Positions 44,837 through 53,411 of a stretch of 64,000 bases of DNA are shown here, in pieces. The DNA is from an uncultured Gammaproteobacteria bacterium. GTDB taxonomy: Bacteria > Pseudomonadota > Gammaproteobacteria > Steroidobacterales > XN24. The stretch lies in the NCBI GenBank assembly GCA_937924335.1, contig CALDWW010000031.1, positions 19,114 to 83,113 on the forward strand. Reading direction: 5' to 3'. Under the pieces are notes generated by a model. The model searched no databases. It was not told the DNA's origin and worked only from the letters and a program-made list of their open reading frames with translations. A program made the translations under genes and the position numbers. The first letter of the stretch is position 1; each line of letters opens with the position of its first letter.

Positions 44837-45391
44837 TTGGCAACGGCGCCGGCGACAGGATCCTGGATTGTGCTGCTGGCGGCAGGCGTGACATTGTTGT
44901 TGCCCCGGCCGGTGTTCTCGGCGGGGGCATCCGGCACGGGCTCCCGCCCGATCCTGATGGCCCGTATCTACACATCGGAAGTACCGCCGACGACCGGAGA
45001 TGAGGCCAACTTCATCCGCATGGCCGTGATCATTCCACCGGGCAGCAAAGTCGCGAAAGTCGAAGCATTCATGGACCTCGAGGATTTCGGACGATCCACG
45101 GATAGCTGGAGGCCCTGCGACGTGGAGAGTGGGGCGTGCGAGTTACCAGACGGCAGAGTGGATGGCCTGCGCCGGATACGTTACCCCGATCGGGAAGAGG
45201 TGCTGCTGGACTTCTGGAACGAGCATCCGGACGTCTCCCGATTCGGCAAACTCCGCGTGACTTTCCTGCCCCTCGGAAACCTGAGGAAGATCTACGTTCC
45301 CAGGGAGTGCTGGCTTCAGGTCGAGTGCGGGTATGCCGGGTGGATGGACGAGATTGGCGCCGGCAGCGAGGGAGACATGGCGGATGAGTAA
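44837..45391 (+). CDS. Uncharacterised exported protein
   Basis: About 184 residues with a signal peptide (WIVLLAAGVTLLLPRPVFSAG). The mature part (IRMAVIIPPGSKVAKVEAFMDLEDFG, LLDFWNEHPDVSRFG, four cysteines) looks like a small beta-rich periplasmic domain; not recognised. TTG 44837 follows AGGAGGAGAGG at six bases, a strong site; ATG 44801 is the alternative and would place that site inside the coding frame. It lies 48 bp after mgtE and overlaps the radical SAM gene by 8 bp, so mgtE, this gene and the next probably form an operon. Confidence 0.65.
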   Translation: MATAPATGSWIVLLAAGVTLLLPRPVFSAGASGTGSRPILMARIYTSEVPPTTGDEANFIRMAVIIPPGSKVAKVEAFMDLEDFGRSTDSWRPCDVESGACELPDGRVDGLRRIRYPDREEVLLDFWNEHPDVSRFGKLRVTFLPLGNLRKIYVPRECWLQVECGYAGWMDEIGAGSEGDMADE

Positions 45392-46466
45392 TCGCGGTCA
45401 GCCGGTCGGGCGGCGCGGGCGCGGCGCCGTTTCGAATCCGCGCAATCGCTTCGACAAGTTTGACATCGAAGCCGTCCACGACGGCTGGGACGGCGATGAA
45501 CAGACCGCTGGGACGCTGACGACCGAGTTGATAAAGGATGACAGCAGGTCCGTCATATCAAGGAATTCATCGCCGGATGTTCCGTTCGACCAGTCCGTCA
45601 ATCCTTACCGGGGCTGCGAACATGGCTGTGTCTACTGCTACGCCCGACCTACCCATGCCTGGCTCGGGCTGTCACCGGGCCTCGACTTCGAGACCAAGAT
45701 CCTGTTCAAGCCCGGCGCAGCCCGTCTGCTCGAGGAAGAACTCAGCCGCCCGGGTTACACGTGCTCGACGATCGCTTTGGGCACCAATACCGACCCCTAC
45801 CAGCCGGCGGAGAGCACTCTCGGGCTGACTCGCTCTGTTCTGGAGGTGCTGTCGGACTGCCGGCATCCGGTCAGCATCGTCACCAAGAGCGCGCTGATCG
45901 AGAGGGACATGGACCTCCTCGCTCCGATGGCCAGCCTCGGCCTGGCCTCGGTGATGGTGAGCGTCACCACCCTGGACAACGACCTGAAGCGGCGCCTGGA
46001 ACCCCGGACCGCGTCTCCAGCGCGGCGGCTCAAGATCATCAGCGCTCTGTCCGCGGCCGGCATCCCTGTGGGCGTTCTCGTAGCGCCCGTAGTCCCCGCG
46101 ATCAATGACCATGAGATTGAAGCGATCCTGGCGGCTGCGAGCGATGCGGGTGCCGGCAACGCGGCTCACATACTGCTGCGTCTCCCCCGCGAGGTCGCGC
46201 CGCTCTTCGAAGAATGGCTGCGGCTTCACTATCCACAGCGGGCGGACAAAGTCATGAGCCTGCTAAGCCAGGCCAGAGGGGGACAAATCAACGACCCCCG
46301 TTTCGGCCATCGGATGACTGGGCACGGCCCGTGGGCCGAGATGATGGGCCAGCGATTCCGCAAGAGCTGCCGCCGTCTGGGAATCTCCATCGGGGAGCGT
46401 CGTGAGCTCGACACTACTGCGTTCTGCCGGCCACCGGGGAGCGGCGGCCAGCTGGATCTTATCTGA
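45384..46466 (+). CDS. PA0069-family radical SAM protein
   Basis: 360 residues with the [4Fe-4S] motif CEHGCVYCYAR (CxxxCxxC) after VNPYRG and a radical SAM barrel (ALGTNTDPYQPAE, IVTKSALIERD). This is the PA0069/Rv2578c family, resembling SplB-type DNA photolesion lyases in layout; no function is settled. It likely uses SAM to make a 5'-deoxyadenosyl radical. ATG 45384 overlaps the stop of the exported protein gene (ATGAGTAA), which suggests coupled translation. Confidence 0.9.
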   Translation: MSNRGQPVGRRGRGAVSNPRNRFDKFDIEAVHDGWDGDEQTAGTLTTELIKDDSRSVISRNSSPDVPFDQSVNPYRGCEHGCVYCYARPTHAWLGLSPGLDFETKILFKPGAARLLEEELSRPGYTCSTIALGTNTDPYQPAESTLGLTRSVLEVLSDCRHPVSIVTKSALIERDMDLLAPMASLGLASVMVSVTTLDNDLKRRLEPRTASPARRLKIISALSAAGIPVGVLVAPVVPAINDHEIEAILAAASDAGAGNAAHILLRLPREVAPLFEEWLRLHYPQRADKVMSLLSQARGGQINDPRFGHRMTGHGPWAEMMGQRFRKSCRRLGISIGERRELDTTAFCRPPGSGGQLDLI

Positions 46467-46608
46467 CGGTCTGCCGCTATGCCCGGCCGGGCGGCCCAAC
46501 GGAACCAGCATGCGACGCCAGGGTCGAAAAACAGTGAATCCGGACCTGCCCGCCGAGCGGCCCGTGACTCGTTGATGCGATTCCTGGAATGACCTTGAGC
46601 AAGAAACA

Positions 46609-47472
46609 GTGATCTGGAAATTGACCCTGGGAGGACTCATCGCCGCCTCAGTCGCGTGGGCCTCACTGCGCATGGTTCCGCAGGAAACGGGCGCGCCGAG
46701 GGACGAGTCTCCGGTCTCAGCCATGGCGCGTGCCGACAGCACCGATCGTAACGAACTGCCGGTCTACGACACAGAGATCGACGCCCTTGCCGGGTTGTTG
46801 GACAGAGAGGTCGAGGAACGACTGCGTCTGCAACAACAGGTAGACGAACTTCAGGACCGGCTTGACCGACTCGATGGTGCCGGCGATACGTTGCCGACCG
46901 GACCTTCCGATCCGCCGCCATCAGACCCTGGCCGCCGGGCCGACCGCCAGAACGAGAGGGGCGCGGTCTCCGAGGGCGCGCTCACCGCCGCCGGCTTTTC
47001 AGCGTCGGAAGCCGCCAATTTGCGACGTTTGCATGACGAGGCCGCGATGGCACGGCTGTACCTTCGTGACCAGGCGGAGCGAGAGGGATGGATGGGAACT
47101 CCGCGTTACTTCGAGTCACTGCAGACGATCCGGTCTGACCTGCAATCGATCAGGGATGGCATGGATGACGAGACCTTGTCGCGTTATCTCTACGCCCTCG
47201 GTCAGCCCAACCAGGTCACGGTACAGCGCGTCCTGACAGGCTCCGCCGCCGCGAACGCCGGCCTGGAACCGGGCGACGTGCTGGTCAGCTATGAGGGAAG
47301 CCGCGTATTCGCCGTCTCGGATGTGCGCCGCGCAACCCGCAGCGGTCAGGCGGGTGACACGGTTGCGGTAGAGATTCTTCGGGATAGCCAGCGAATCCAG
47401 GCCTACCTGCCACGGGGTCCGCTGGGAGTGACCATGAGTTCCGCCAGCATTCTGCCGGGCGACGACAGCTAG
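46609..47472 (+). CDS. Membrane-anchored PDZ-domain protein
   Basis: 287 residues: an N-terminal hydrophobic anchor (about 2-20), a coiled coil of Glu, Arg and Leu (about 60-92), a Pro/Asp linker, a helical part and a PDZ-like domain (about 200-275) with VQRVLTGSAAANAGLEPGDVLVSYEG. The usual PDZ peptide site is formed by that strand. It lacks the protease part of DegS/RseP, so it may be an adaptor or lipid-bound scaffold. GTG 46609 is the start, without a strong ribosome site. A terminator follows. Confidence 0.78.
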   Translation: MIWKLTLGGLIAASVAWASLRMVPQETGAPRDESPVSAMARADSTDRNELPVYDTEIDALAGLLDREVEERLRLQQQVDELQDRLDRLDGAGDTLPTGPSDPPPSDPGRRADRQNERGAVSEGALTAAGFSASEAANLRRLHDEAAMARLYLRDQAEREGWMGTPRYFESLQTIRSDLQSIRDGMDDETLSRYLYALGQPNQVTVQRVLTGSAAANAGLEPGDVLVSYEGSRVFAVSDVRRATRSGQAGDTVAVEILRDSQRIQAYLPRGPLGVTMSSASILPGDDS

Positions 47473-47533
47473 CCGGACGGCCGTCCGCCGTCACCTCGCA
47501 GAAACCGGCCTGGCAAGTCGTCAGGCAAAAAAA

Positions 47534-47572
47534 GGCGCGCCCGGGCAGATCAATGCCCGGGCGCCAGTTTTC
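47534..47572 (+). terminator. Rho-independent terminator after the PDZ gene
   Basis: A GC hairpin with 8-bp arms GCCCGGGC (47539-47546 and 47555-47562) and an AGATCAAT loop, extended by GGC/GCC around a small bulge, is followed by AGTTTTC. A run of seven As precedes it, so it could also stop leftward transcripts from the 51-codon gene. Confidence 0.6.
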
Positions 47573-47691
47573 AGGAGTGACTTGGAGCAGCGTGGCGCGA
47601 AAGAATCGCTGCTCTCATCGATAAAGACGTGCCCGGCCCGCAAATGGTTGCAATGCCGGTCAAATGGACGATCGGAAGACACCGGGAAAGG

Positions 47692-47847
47692 TCAGCAGTC
47701 CCCTTTGGCTCTGACGTCTTCTACGGCGGTCTGGATAGATTCCCGGGTGGGCACCGACGACGCCGCCATCACTAGGACGAGGAACAGCAGGATGGCCAGA
47801 GGCCGGAACCAATCGGCCAACCCACGCAGATAGTGCGAACTCTTCAT
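47692..47847 (-). CDS. 51-residue single-helix membrane protein
   Basis: The start is ATG 47847 with an excellent ribosome site (GGGAGGAA, about five bases upstream), ending at TGA 47692. It has a charged N-terminus, one transmembrane helix (LAILLFLVLVMAASSV) and a soluble tail ending VRAKGDC. No family is recognised. Strong Shine-Dalgarno and helix make it likely real despite its length. It lies between the PDZ and oxygenase genes, opposite in direction, and shares the A-rich hairpin region as a possible terminator. Confidence 0.6.
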   Translation of the reverse strand: MKSSHYLRGLADWFRPLAILLFLVLVMAASSVPTRESIQTAVEDVRAKGDC

Positions 47848-47950
47848 GCTTCCTCCCGGCTTTCGGCAGACTCATGGACAAGCCCCCGGGCGGACGGGAT
47901 AATCCTCTACCCGTCTTCGTGATTCGACCCCGCAGAAGGGGGATGATTCC

Positions 47951-48571
47951 GTGGAAATCCTGACGAGCTCTCTATTCCCCAGCATGGTCTGGACCGTGCT
48001 GTTCGACGACCGGCAGGCCTTCAATGCCAGAGTCCTGGCATTGGCCTATGAGATGCGCGAAAGCGATCCGGAAGGGGTCGCCAACACCAACATCATGGGC
48101 TGGCAGAGCAAGAACATACTCCAGCAGCTCGAGGGCTTTCGCGAGGTCAACGATCGGATACTCGCTGTCTGCCGGCAGATAGGCGAATCGCAGAACTTCG
48201 CGCCGGACATGCAGTACAGGCACCAGGCCTGGATCAACATCAGCCCACCCGGCGCATCCAACCGTATCCACATACACCCGAACTCGCACCTCAGCGGGGT
48301 TTATTACGTGAGCCTCGACGCCACCAAGTGCGGCAGCATCTTTTTTCGTGATCCGCGTGCCGCGGCCACAATGATGCGACCGCCGATCACCAAGGAGACA
48401 CACTTCACCGCCAGCGAAGTCAGGATGCGACCCGAAGAGGGCCGCATGTATGTGTTCCCGTCCTGGCTGGAACACGGAGTGGAGCCCAACCAGAGTGAGC
48501 GCGATCGCATCAGTCTGAGCTTCAACGTCCAGGTCACCGACCGTTCCACCGGAGACGGCACGACCGCCTGA
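47951..48571 (+). CDS. TIGR02466-type putative 2OG-Fe(II) oxygenase
   Basis: 206 residues. The core has WINISPPGASNRIHIHPNSH, GVYYVSLDATKCGSIFFRDPR, and the C-terminal FPSWLEHGVEPNQSERDRIS, matching the double-stranded beta-helix of the TIGR02466 family, with iron ligands probably His in HIHPNSH and HGVEPN and a nearby acidic residue, and Arg in RDRIS for 2-oxoglutarate. It would hydroxylate an unknown substrate. GTG 47951 has GGGGG nine bases upstream. It converges on glgC with seven bases between stops. Confidence 0.83.
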   Translation: MEILTSSLFPSMVWTVLFDDRQAFNARVLALAYEMRESDPEGVANTNIMGWQSKNILQQLEGFREVNDRILAVCRQIGESQNFAPDMQYRHQAWINISPPGASNRIHIHPNSHLSGVYYVSLDATKCGSIFFRDPRAAATMMRPPITKETHFTASEVRMRPEEGRMYVFPSWLEHGVEPNQSERDRISLSFNVQVTDRSTGDGTTA

Positions 48572-48578
48572 CCTGCCG

Positions 48579-49829
48579 TCAGTCCTTGAGCATGTCGCGG
48601 GTCACCAGGACTACGCCCCTCTTGGTCACGAAGAAGCGCTTGGCGTCTTCCTCGTGATTCTCGCCGATCACCGAACCCGCCGGTATATGGCAATCATTAT
48701 CGATCACCACGCGGCGCAAGCGGCAGCCGGGGCCGATGCGGGTATCGGGCAGGACGACCGCACCGTCCAGATCGCTGTCATCCTCGACGACCACGTTGGA
48801 GAACAGCAGCGAGTTGCGCACGACTGACCCCTGCAGAATACATCCGCCTGAAATCATCGAGCCGATCGCCAGACCATTGCTGCCCTCGTGATTCGGCACG
48901 AACTTGGCGGGGGGCAGTTGCTCCTGATAAGTCCAGATCGGCCAACCAGCGTCGTAGAGATTCAACTCGGGCATCGGCGCCACGAGTTCCATGTTGGCTT
49001 CGTAGAAAGCATCCACGTTCCCGACATCGCGCCAATATGGCTGGACACCGGTAGCGGCGTCCTGGAATACGTACGCTATCACCCGGTCCCGGGCGATGCA
49101 GCGCGGAAGCACGTTGCCACCGAAATCGTGAGCCGATGAAGGATCGGACGCATCCTCTGCCAGCACCTCCTTCAGGTAGTCGTAACTGAAGATGTAGATA
49201 CCCATAGAGGCCAGCACCACGCCGTCGCGTCCCGGCATCGGCTCCGGGTTCTCAGGTTTTTCCGCGAATCTCAGGATCCTTCTTTCTTCATCGACCGCGA
49301 GGACACCGAACTCGCGTGCCCGATCGACCGGCACTTCCACCGTCCCTACCGTAATGTCCGCCTCCGTCTCCTCATGCTGGGCCAGCATCAGGCCGTAATC
49401 CATCTTGTAAACATGATCGCCCGCAAGGATCAGCAAGTAGGCAGGGCCATGCCGGGACATGTAGTCGAGATTCTGATAGACGGCATCCGCCGTGCCCTTG
49501 TACCAGGAAGAATCGATCTGCTGCTGCGCCGGCAATATCTCTACGTGCTCTCCGAACTCACCGCGGAAATAACCCCATGCCCGTTGCAGATGGATCAGAA
49601 GATCGTGCGACTTGTATTGCGTCATCACGCCGATTCGGCGGATCCCCGAATTCACACAGTTGGAGAGAGGGAAGTCGATGATCCGATACTTGCCGCCGAA
49701 GGGAGTCGCCGGTTTGGCGCGGGCGAGGGACAGGTGCTTCAGGCGCGACCCCCGCCCCCCGGCGAGAATCACGGCCAGGGTGTCGCGGGTCAGGTTGCTT
49801 ACGTAGCGGCCGGATTTGGCTGTGGACAT
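48579..49829 (-). CDS. glgC: Glucose-1-phosphate adenylyltransferase
   Basis: 416 residues, close to the E. coli length (431). Motifs in order: ILAGGRGSRLKHLS (nucleotide binding), KPATPFGGKYRIIDFPLSNC, WYKGTADAVYQN, ILAGDHVYKMDY (metal Asp) and FAEKPENPEP, then a left-handed beta-helix C-domain. It makes ADP-glucose from ATP and glucose-1-phosphate, the control step of bacterial glycogen synthesis. It is divergent from glgA; AGGGA before ATG 49829 and an upstream sigma-70 promoter are visible. Both genes needed to make linear glucan are here; a branching enzyme is not in the window. Confidence 0.95.
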   Translation of the reverse strand: MSTAKSGRYVSNLTRDTLAVILAGGRGSRLKHLSLARAKPATPFGGKYRIIDFPLSNCVNSGIRRIGVMTQYKSHDLLIHLQRAWGYFRGEFGEHVEILPAQQQIDSSWYKGTADAVYQNLDYMSRHGPAYLLILAGDHVYKMDYGLMLAQHEETEADITVGTVEVPVDRAREFGVLAVDEERRILRFAEKPENPEPMPGRDGVVLASMGIYIFSYDYLKEVLAEDASDPSSAHDFGGNVLPRCIARDRVIAYVFQDAATGVQPYWRDVGNVDAFYEANMELVAPMPELNLYDAGWPIWTYQEQLPPAKFVPNHEGSNGLAIGSMISGGCILQGSVVRNSLLFSNVVVEDDSDLDGAVVLPDTRIGPGCRLRRVVIDNDCHIPAGSVIGENHEEDAKRFFVTKRGVVLVTRDMLKD

Positions 49830-49893
49830 TGGCGATTCCCTGATAGCTGCGGCAACAGTCGCTGATACGAACTTGTGAGGCTAGACTAACCAG

Positions 49894-49923
49894 AATATAG
49901 GGCAAGCGCTGCGGCGCTGTTAA
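49894..49923 (-). promoter_or_regulatory. Candidate sigma-70 promoter for glgC
   Basis: On the minus strand TTAACA (49923-49918), 18-bp spacer, TATATT (49899-49894). Each box has one mismatch to consensus. It gives a leader of about 60 nt before ATG 49829. Confidence 0.5.
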
Positions 49924-49992
49924 GTGCGGGTTAGCGGCACGTGCTTGTCTGGCGAACGACAGACCTGAAGCACCGCGTACGGAGGTAATGGG

Positions 49993-51477
49993 ATGCCCGT
50001 TGATCTGAAGGTCCTGCTGGCGACCGCTGAGGTGATGCCTCTGGCCAAGACAGGTGGGCTGGCTGACGTCTGTGCCTCGCTGCCGTCTGCCCTGCGCGAC
50101 CTGAACACAGATGCCCGCATCCTGACCCCGGCTTACCGCGGCTCAACCACGGGGCTGGCAACTGAACCAGTCGGCAAGCCATTTCAGCCCATGGCCGGCG
50201 CGCAGAATGTCCGGCTGTTGAAGGGCACACTGCCGGACACGCAGGTGCCGGTCTACCTGATCCATTGCCCGGAACTCTACGATCGCCCCGGCGACCCCTA
50301 TACCGATCAATACGGAAACGATCACCCGGACAACGCCATCCGATTCGGCGTACTTTCGAAGGTCGCGGCGCTCTTCGGCAGCGGGGCTGGCCAGGCAGAC
50401 TGGAAAGCTGACGTCATACACGGCCACGACTGGCATTGCGGACTGGCATCCGCTTACCTGAAATTCGACGACCGGTCGACGGCCGCAAGCGTGTTCACAA
50501 TCCACAACCTGGCCTATCAGGGCAACTTCGACCGCAAGGTCAGGCGTGCTCTCGGTATCGACTCGCTGGCGTTCCATATGGACGGGCTGGAGTTCTACGG
50601 CCACCTGAGCTTCATGAAGTCCGGCATTTTCTATGCCGACGAAGTGACAACGGTTAGTCCGCGCTATGCCAGCGAAATCCAGGACAGCGCTTTCGGATTC
50701 GGGATGGATGGTGTACTGCGCCGCCGCTCTGAGAACCTGACGGGGGTGCTAAACGGAATCGATACCGACGGCTGGAATCCCGCAACAGATTCCACAATCG
50801 CCGCCAATTTCTCGGCGGACGATCTTGAGCCCAGGAACGAGTGTCGACGGGCCCTGTTACAGCAATTCGGCATGGATGCGGCATCGGATCAGATGGTGAT
50901 CGGCATGCTCGGTCGTATGTCTGCACAGAAAGGCTGGGAACTCCTGCTCGGGGCAGCCCCGGTCTTGCTCGGGGAAGGTCTGCGCTTGATGTTGGTCGGT
51001 CACGGCAATCAGGCCTACGTGGATAAGATCAAGACGCTGCAGTCGGAATATCCGGGCCAGGTCGGTTACTTTGAAGGATTCGATGAGGCGGTCGCGCACC
51101 GCGTGGTGAGTGGTGTCGATGTACTCGCGATCCCGTCTGTATTCGAGCCATGTGGCCTTGTGCAGATGTACGCGCAGCGTTTTGGTGCCCTGCCTGTCGC
51201 CCACAGGACCGGCGGATTGGCCGACAGTATCCGGGACTCTGCCGGACCCGCCGACGGGCCGGCCACCGGATTCCTGTTCGACGCTCCCACGGAGACTGCA
51301 TTGCTGAAATCGCTGCGTCGAGCCGCCCGGCTGCGGACACAGGACCCGGACAAATGGCGCCGCATGCAGCGCGCTGCCATGGACACGGATTTCGACTGGC
51401 AGACCTCGGCGTCGCGATATGCCGATCTGTACCAGACCGCCTTCGATACGAGGCTGGCTCGGGGCGCCGTTTTGTGA
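49993..51477 (+). CDS. glgA: Glycogen synthase (ADP-glucose type, GT5)
   Basis: 494 residues with the GT5 signature KTGGLADV (residues 19-26), then HGHDWHCGL, the catalytic second-domain motif GRMSAQKGWELLLGA and ESEYPGQ region, and PSVFEPCGLVQM. It adds glucose from ADP-glucose to a growing alpha-1,4 chain. GGAGG eight bases before ATG 49993 fixes the start. Divergent from glgC, so the two genes share a 163-bp control region. Confidence 0.95.
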   Translation: MPVDLKVLLATAEVMPLAKTGGLADVCASLPSALRDLNTDARILTPAYRGSTTGLATEPVGKPFQPMAGAQNVRLLKGTLPDTQVPVYLIHCPELYDRPGDPYTDQYGNDHPDNAIRFGVLSKVAALFGSGAGQADWKADVIHGHDWHCGLASAYLKFDDRSTAASVFTIHNLAYQGNFDRKVRRALGIDSLAFHMDGLEFYGHLSFMKSGIFYADEVTTVSPRYASEIQDSAFGFGMDGVLRRRSENLTGVLNGIDTDGWNPATDSTIAANFSADDLEPRNECRRALLQQFGMDAASDQMVIGMLGRMSAQKGWELLLGAAPVLLGEGLRLMLVGHGNQAYVDKIKTLQSEYPGQVGYFEGFDEAVAHRVVSGVDVLAIPSVFEPCGLVQMYAQRFGALPVAHRTGGLADSIRDSAGPADGPATGFLFDAPTETALLKSLRRAARLRTQDPDKWRRMQRAAMDTDFDWQTSASRYADLYQTAFDTRLARGAVL

Positions 51478-51500
51478 CCATGGATTACGGAAAAACCTGA

Positions 51501-51529
51501 TTGCCCGATACTTGACAAAGGGCTAATAT
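51501..51529 (+). promoter_or_regulatory. Sigma-70 promoter for the MarR gene
   Basis: -35 TTGCCC (51501-51506), 17-bp spacer, -10 TAATAT (51524-51529). It starts about 24 bp after the glgA stop and lies 25 bp before the ATG at 51554, so the leader is short. Confidence 0.55.
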
Positions 51530-51553
51530 TAGGCGGGTTTGGATCGTCACTTC

Positions 51554-52006
51554 ATGGCACCTGCGATTTCTGTCGATACCTTCACGAGCACTGCTGTAAC
51601 AACAGTGCTGCGCGAATTGATGGTCACTTATCAGGTCGTCCTCTCGTTCGATACGGGAGAGCTGAAGCGCTTCGACGTCACCCCATCCCAGGCGGACGTC
51701 ATCCTCTCTCTCGGACGCACGCCCGGACAGAGCTGCAGGGATCTTTCCGAGGCAACACTGCTTACCCGGGGCAGTCTTTCGAGCATCCTCGAAAGACTGG
51801 AGGCCCGCCAGCTTGTCAGCCGTTCGCCTTCCCGTACGGACAGGCGCAAGACCATGATCCGGCTGACCCCCGCAGGATTGGCGCTGTTCAAGCGACTGGC
51901 CCCGGAGAGGGCCGCACATATCGCCAGCAGGCTGGAGCGTCTCGACGCCCGCAAGCAGGGCACCATCGTCGACTCGCTGCGCGCTTTACAGAGAGTTTTC
52001 CAGTAG
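51554..52006 (+). CDS. MarR-family transcriptional regulator
   Basis: 150 residues with a winged helix-turn-helix: SRDLSEATLL-like helix in CRDLSEATLLTRGSLSSILE and the wing VSRSPSRTDRRKTMIRLTPAG, typical of MarR. An N-terminal helix serves dimerisation. It represses genes and is released by small phenolic or other ligands, but its target is not evident; it is not next to an efflux gene. The start could be TTG 51539 or ATG 51554; ATG is chosen. Confidence 0.87.
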   Translation: MAPAISVDTFTSTAVTTVLRELMVTYQVVLSFDTGELKRFDVTPSQADVILSLGRTPGQSCRDLSEATLLTRGSLSSILERLEARQLVSRSPSRTDRRKTMIRLTPAGLALFKRLAPERAAHIASRLERLDARKQGTIVDSLRALQRVFQ

Positions 52007-52516
52007 GGATCCCACAGGCACCGCCGATTGTGGCCGGACGATAGTCGCGGATCGGCCACCGGGCACCAGGAACACGGAGACGAGAAACCTGTTCTGCCAC
52101 CGCACCATGGCGATGACGGGAGGCGCTCACCCCACAAGAACCCCTTCTTGCCCGGCGCGACCGATGACCGATCCGCTGAGAATGGTCGCCTGACGTCGCC
52201 TGCAATCCGGCACTTCTGACCGGCCTGACGAAATCTGGCGGGTCGAGTAGCATAGCCGTTTTTTGCACGTGGTGCCTAGTTCCAGCAGATCGGAAGAAAA
52301 AACCGCAGTCTATTCAATTAGCTAAGGAATTCTGCAACACCCCGGGGTCGGCGATCGTGAGGATTGTGCATTGCAACATCCTAGCCTTGGTGACGCCGCG
52401 CGCCGTTGACAAAAGGCCCCGCCCGTCTACCCTCGGTCAGGGCGGGCTCTGCTCCGAATCTCAGTCAGGCAGGCTCCCGAACACCCACCCCAGCGCCGGT
52501 ACCGAGAGAGGTCTCA
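52007..52516 (+). other. 510-bp stretch without a gene
   Basis: This is the largest gap. It holds a lower-GC patch near 52230-52330 (GTTTTTTGC, GAAGAAAAAACC, TCAATTAGCTAAGGAATTC), no recognisable RNA gene, and a candidate promoter (listed separately) for the DUF192 gene. Short frames crossing it have histidine-, proline- and arginine-rich translations with no ribosome site. Confidence 0.5.
52406..52433 (+). promoter_or_regulatory. Candidate sigma-70 promoter for the DUF192 gene
   Basis: A perfect -35 TTGACA (52406-52411), 16-bp spacer and a weak -10 TACCCT (52428-52433), about 83 bp before GTG 52517. A downstream 6-bp CCGCCC/GGGCGG repeat around 52420-52445 could form a short hairpin in the leader. 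Confidence 0.4.
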
Positions 52517-53032
52517 GTGAGCGTCCGAAGCGTCATCCTCCTTGTCACAGCGACCGTCATGGCGTGCGCAGAGCCGCAGCCCGGCGTCGCGGCGAGCATG
52601 CCTGATCACCTTCCGGAGAGCGACCTGTTCATCGAGACTGCCGATGGTCGCCGGCATGCCTTCCGGGTTCGCGTTGCGGCCTCACGGCGGGATCGCGGGC
52701 GCGGCCTCATGCGAGTCACCGATCTGCCCGAAGATGCGGGCATGCTTTTCGACTTCAAAGACCAGGCGATGGTCAGCATGTGGATGAAGAACACCCCGCT
52801 GTCACTGGACATGATCTTTGTCCTCGATGATGGCCGCATAAGCAGCATCGCCGGGGCAACCACCCCGTTCTCGCGGCGCCATATCCGGTCAGAGGAACCC
52901 GTCCGGGCGGTGCTCGAAATTGGCGGCGGGCTATCCGACCGGCTGAATATTCGCGCGGGTGATCAGGTCGTCCATGCCCTGTTTGCGGTCAAACCCGGTG
53001 ATGACGGTGACGATGCTATGTCAGGAGACTAG
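52517..53032 (+). CDS. DUF192-family exported protein
   Basis: 171 residues with a lipoprotein-like signal (LLVTATVMACAEPQ) and the DUF192 domain: RGRGLMRVTDLPEDAGMLFD, MWMKNTPLSLDMIFV and PVRAVLEIGGG. DUF192 proteins are widespread periplasmic proteins of unknown function. GTG 52517 with GAGAGAGG upstream is preferred to the longer frame from 52406, whose extra residues cover the promoter region. Its last 12 bp overlap the convergent SirB2 gene. Confidence 0.85.
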   Translation: MSVRSVILLVTATVMACAEPQPGVAASMPDHLPESDLFIETADGRRHAFRVRVAASRRDRGRGLMRVTDLPEDAGMLFDFKDQAMVSMWMKNTPLSLDMIFVLDDGRISSIAGATTPFSRRHIRSEEPVRAVLEIGGGLSDRLNIRAGDQVVHALFAVKPGDDGDDAMSGD

Positions 53033-53401
53033 CAGCCAGGGCGCGTGATGGCGGGCGGTCAGGACTATCCAGGCAAAAACAGCCAGCGCCGCGAAGAACG
53101 CCATGCCTCGCTGCAACAGGGTGCGGCCCCTCTTCAGGGCGATCGTGCCCAGAACGATGTAGACAAGCAGCCCGACAACTTTTGCGGTCAGCCAGCCCTG
53201 AACGAACGGGTATTGCCGGATGATCAGCATGAGCCCGATCGCGCTGGCCAGCAGGATCGTGTCGATGACATGTGGAACGACCCGCGCGAAGCGGGCTTCG
53301 AGCAGGGGTGAACCGGAGAACATCCAGGCGCCTCGAAGCATGAACAGGCCCAGGCTGAGCCCCGCGCAAGCAATGTGGATGTGCTTCAGCGCAAAATACA
53401 C
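53021..53401 (-). CDS. SirB2-family membrane protein
   Basis: 126 residues, four helices, with the SirB2 pattern MYFALKHIHIACAGLSLGLFMLRG, GWLTAKVVGLLVYIVLGTIALKRG and RGMAFFAALAVF. SirB2 proteins are of unknown function. GTG 53401 lies 10 bp after the hemN stop, so the two form an operon. Its 3' end overlaps the DUF192 gene by 12 bp. Confidence 0.85.
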   Translation of the reverse strand: MYFALKHIHIACAGLSLGLFMLRGAWMFSGSPLLEARFARVVPHVIDTILLASAIGLMLIIRQYPFVQGWLTAKVVGLLVYIVLGTIALKRGRTLLQRGMAFFAALAVFAWIVLTARHHAPWLLVS

Positions 53402-53411
53402 GGACGGCAGG

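Noticed and set aside
52287..52297. AGATCGGAAGA, the first 11 bases of the common Illumina adapter
   Set aside because: The match stops after 11 bases (the next base is A, the adapter has G) and surrounding sequence continues without a breakpoint, so coincidence is more likely than contamination.
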